Assembly (NCBI GenBank): GCA_964344215.1
Contig: CAYFMP010000088.1
Coordinates: 1 to 14,256 of the forward strand
Source of the DNA: CAYFMP01 sp964344215
Lineage (GTDB): Bacteria > Pseudomonadota > Alphaproteobacteria > Rhodospirillales > Casp-alpha2
Direction of reading: 5' to 3'
DNA: 14,256 nt
Shown here: positions 12,478-14,256 of the stretch, in pieces
Numbering within the stretch: the stretch's first letter is position 1
Layout of the letters: each line of letters starts with the position of its first letter
Translations under genes and position numbers: made by a program
Notes under the pieces: model-generated
The model's database searches: none
What the model saw: the letters and a program-made list of their open reading frames with translations, nothing else
Told to the model about the DNA's origin: nothing

Positions 12478-14157
12478 ATGGCGTCCTATCAGTATTCCTA
12501 CGTGATGAAGGGTCTGACCAAGACCTTCCCCGGCGGCCGCGAGATTCTCAAGGGCGTCTCGCTGTCGTTCCTGCCGGATGCCAAGATCGGCGTGCTCGGC
12601 GTCAACGGCGCCGGCAAGTCGACCCTGCTGAAGATCATGGCCGGCGACGACCCCGATTTCGGCGGCGAGGCGTGGGCCGCCGACGGCGTCCGGGTCGGCT
12701 ACCTCGAACAGGAACCCGGGCTCGACCCCGCCAAGGACGTCGAGGGCAACGTCATGGAGGGCCTCGGCGAGACCAAGGCGCTGCTCGATCGCTTCAACGA
12801 GATCTCCGAGAAGTTCGCAGAGCCGATGGACGACGACGAGATGAACACGCTGCTGACCGAACAGGGCGAGTTGCAGGAGCGGATCGACGCCGCCGACGGC
12901 TGGGAGCTGGAACGCACCATCGAGATCGCCATGGACGCGCTGCGCTGTCCGCCCGGCGACGCCGACGTGACCAAGCTGTCCGGCGGCGAGCGCAGGCGCG
13001 TGGCGCTGTGCCGGTTGCTGCTGGAAAAGCCGGAAATCCTGCTCCTGGACGAGCCGACCAACCACCTGGACGCGGAATCGGTGGCGTGGCTGGAACATTT
13101 CCTCGCCGACTACGCCGGCACCGTGATGATCGTCACCCACGACCGCTACTTCCTCGACAACGTGACCGGGTGGATCCTCGAACTCGACCGTGGCCGCGGC
13201 ATCCCCTACGAGGGCAACTACTCGTCGTGGCTCGAACAGAAGGAGAAACGCCTGGGCCAGGAGGAACGCGAGGAAACCGCCCGCCAGCGCGTATTGAAGC
13301 ACGAGCTCGAATGGATTCAGGCCTCGCCGCGCGCCCGCCAGGCCAAGTCGAGGGCGCGGATAACGGCCTACGAGGAACTGCTGGCGAAATCAGCCGAGCG
13401 GCGCGCCGGCGCCGCCCAGATCGTCATCCCGCCGGGGCCGCGCCTCGGCGACCTGGTGATCGAGGCCAAAGACCTCTCGAAGGGCTTCGGCGATAAGCTG
13501 CTGATCGAGAACCTGAGTTTCAAGCTGCCGCCGGGCGCCATCGTCGGCGTCGTCGGCGCCAACGGCGCCGGCAAGACGACGCTGTTCCGGATGATCACCG
13601 GCGACGAGCAGCCGGACGGCGGTTCCTTGCGCATCGGCGAGACGGCGGTGCTCGGCTACGTCGATCAGTCGCGCGACGCGCTGGCCGACGACAAGTCGGT
13701 GTGGGAGGAGATCTCGGGCGGCCTCGACGAGATCGAGCTCGGCAGACGGACCATGCAGAGCCGCGCCTACGTCGCCCAGTTCAATTTCCGTGGCGCCGAC
13801 CAGCAGAAGAAGGTCGGACAATTGTCGGGCGGCGAGCGCAACCGGGTGCACCTGGCCAAGATGCTGAAATCGGGCGCCAACCTGCTGATGCTCGACGAGC
13901 CGACCAACGACCTCGACGTAGACACCCTGCGCGCCCTGGAAGACGCGCTCGCCGAGTTCGCCGGCTGCGCCATCGTCATCAGCCACGACCGCTGGTTCCT
14001 GGATCGCCTGGCCACCCATATGATCGCCTTCGAGGGCGACAGCCAGGTGGTGTGGTTCGAGGGCAACTATGAGGATTACGAGGCCGACCGCCTCCGCCGC
14101 CTCGGTACCGAGGCCGACCAGCCGCACCGCATCAAGTACAAGCCGCTGAAGCGATAG
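12478..14157 (+). CDS. ettA: Energy-dependent translational throttle protein EttA (ABC-F ATPase)
   Basis: 559 residues (E. coli EttA 555), a soluble tandem ABC protein that binds the ribosomal E site and gates the first elongation step according to ATP/ADP. First ABC domain: Walker A GVNGAGKST (41-49), the EttA arm region (about 95-140), LSGGE (167-171), Walker B ILLLDEPTNHLD with catalytic Glu192, and switch His221. The linker is about 245-320 and rich in Arg, Lys and Glu (EREETARQRVLKHELEWIQA). Second domain: GANGAGKTT (360-368), LSGGE (449-453), LLMLDEPTNDLD with Glu474, and His503. The N-terminus MASYQYSYVMKGLTKTFPGG is typical of EttA rather than Uup or YheS. The ATG at 12478 has GGAG (12464-12467) upstream; the in-frame start at 12427 would add 17 basic residues absent from the family. 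It is 99 bases downstream of the ArnT-like gene and probably transcribed separately. Confidence 0.97.
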   Translation: MASYQYSYVMKGLTKTFPGGREILKGVSLSFLPDAKIGVLGVNGAGKSTLLKIMAGDDPDFGGEAWAADGVRVGYLEQEPGLDPAKDVEGNVMEGLGETKALLDRFNEISEKFAEPMDDDEMNTLLTEQGELQERIDAADGWELERTIEIAMDALRCPPGDADVTKLSGGERRRVALCRLLLEKPEILLLDEPTNHLDAESVAWLEHFLADYAGTVMIVTHDRYFLDNVTGWILELDRGRGIPYEGNYSSWLEQKEKRLGQEEREETARQRVLKHELEWIQASPRARQAKSRARITAYEELLAKSAERRAGAAQIVIPPGPRLGDLVIEAKDLSKGFGDKLLIENLSFKLPPGAIVGVVGANGAGKTTLFRMITGDEQPDGGSLRIGETAVLGYVDQSRDALADDKSVWEEISGGLDEIELGRRTMQSRAYVAQFNFRGADQQKKVGQLSGGERNRVHLAKMLKSGANLLMLDEPTNDLDVDTLRALEDALAEFAGCAIVISHDRWFLDRLATHMIAFEGDSQVVWFEGNYEDYEADRLRRLGTEADQPHRIKYKPLKR

Positions 14158-14184
14158 GGCGAACGCACCGCCCCGCGCCGGACT

Positions 14185-14210
14185 CCGCCAGCACCCGGCG
14201 GGCTAGCCCG
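14185..14210 (+). other. GC-rich inverted repeats downstream of ettA
   Basis: CCGCC (14185-14189) / GGCGG (14197-14201) can form a hairpin with a 7-base loop. It overlaps the perfect 12-bp palindrome CGGGCTAGCCCG (14199-14210). They start 28 bases after the ettA stop and may help define the mRNA 3' end, but no T-tract follows, so they are not called a terminator. Confidence 0.3.
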
Positions 14211-14256
14211 AAAGATTCACGAAGGGGTACCGCCAAGACCTTATAATCCGTTATGA

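Noticed and set aside
12406..13302. 298-codon reverse open frame, and a similar one at 13390-14127
   Set aside because: They are antisense to ettA, whose ABC motifs are complete in the forward frame.
14242..14247. TATAAT near the right edge as a promoter for a downstream gene
   Set aside because: No -35 hexamer lies at 16-18 bases (TTCACG is 20 away), and the window ends 9 bases later.

Overview
The window is GC-rich DNA with dense coding and mostly G/C third codon positions. Most signals point to a Gram-negative alphaproteobacterium, probably of the Rhodospirillales type: an LptF lipopolysaccharide-export permease, a GT9 glycosyltransferase, an ArnT-like lipid glycosyltransferase, EttA, a chemotaxis-type signalling domain and a CBS-DUF294 protein. 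The assignment comes from protein style and composition, not from a search. I see no mobile element, CRISPR array, tRNA or rRNA.

Layout. (1) Bases 1-321 are the 3' end of a glycine-rich protein gene with a perfect 30-bp tandem repeat, followed by a likely terminator. (2) Bases 480-2248 hold three forward genes: a bacterial globin fused to the signalling tip of a methyl-accepting chemotaxis protein, a single-pass membrane protein of unknown function and a 67-residue membrane protein. They end at a 60-bp imperfect palindrome. (3) Bases 2336-3195 (reverse) are a two-gene operon of a 79-residue membrane protein and a membrane-anchored TPR protein, joined by an ATGA overlap. (4) Bases 3359-5344 (reverse) encode a large sodium:solute symporter with a TTG start, a strong ribosome site and a textbook terminator. 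(5) Bases 5345-5906 are an AT-richer divergent control region with a leader hairpin, a repeated 8-mer and a possible 34-codon leader ORF. (6) Bases 5907-7367 (forward) encode a CBS-DUF294 nucleotidyltransferase-like regulator. (7) Bases 7420-10498 (reverse) look like one transcription unit: lptF, a GT9 glycosyltransferase and a membrane-anchored DEDDh exonuclease. The last two overlap by ATGA. (8) Bases 10717-12378 encode an ArnT/PMT-type glycosyltransferase and 12478-14157 encode EttA, both forward.

Two themes connect the genes. The symporter, DUF294 protein and DnaQ-like exonuclease are partners that recur together in proteobacteria beside acetate/monocarboxylate uptake genes. Here the exonuclease has moved into an envelope operon, and neither acs nor a small symporter subunit is present. 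The second theme is envelope biogenesis (LptF, GT9, ArnT-like). The most unusual single protein is the globin-chemotaxis fusion: it keeps the heme pocket and the CheA/CheW-binding hairpin tip but lacks membrane segments, a HAMP domain and the methylation helices.
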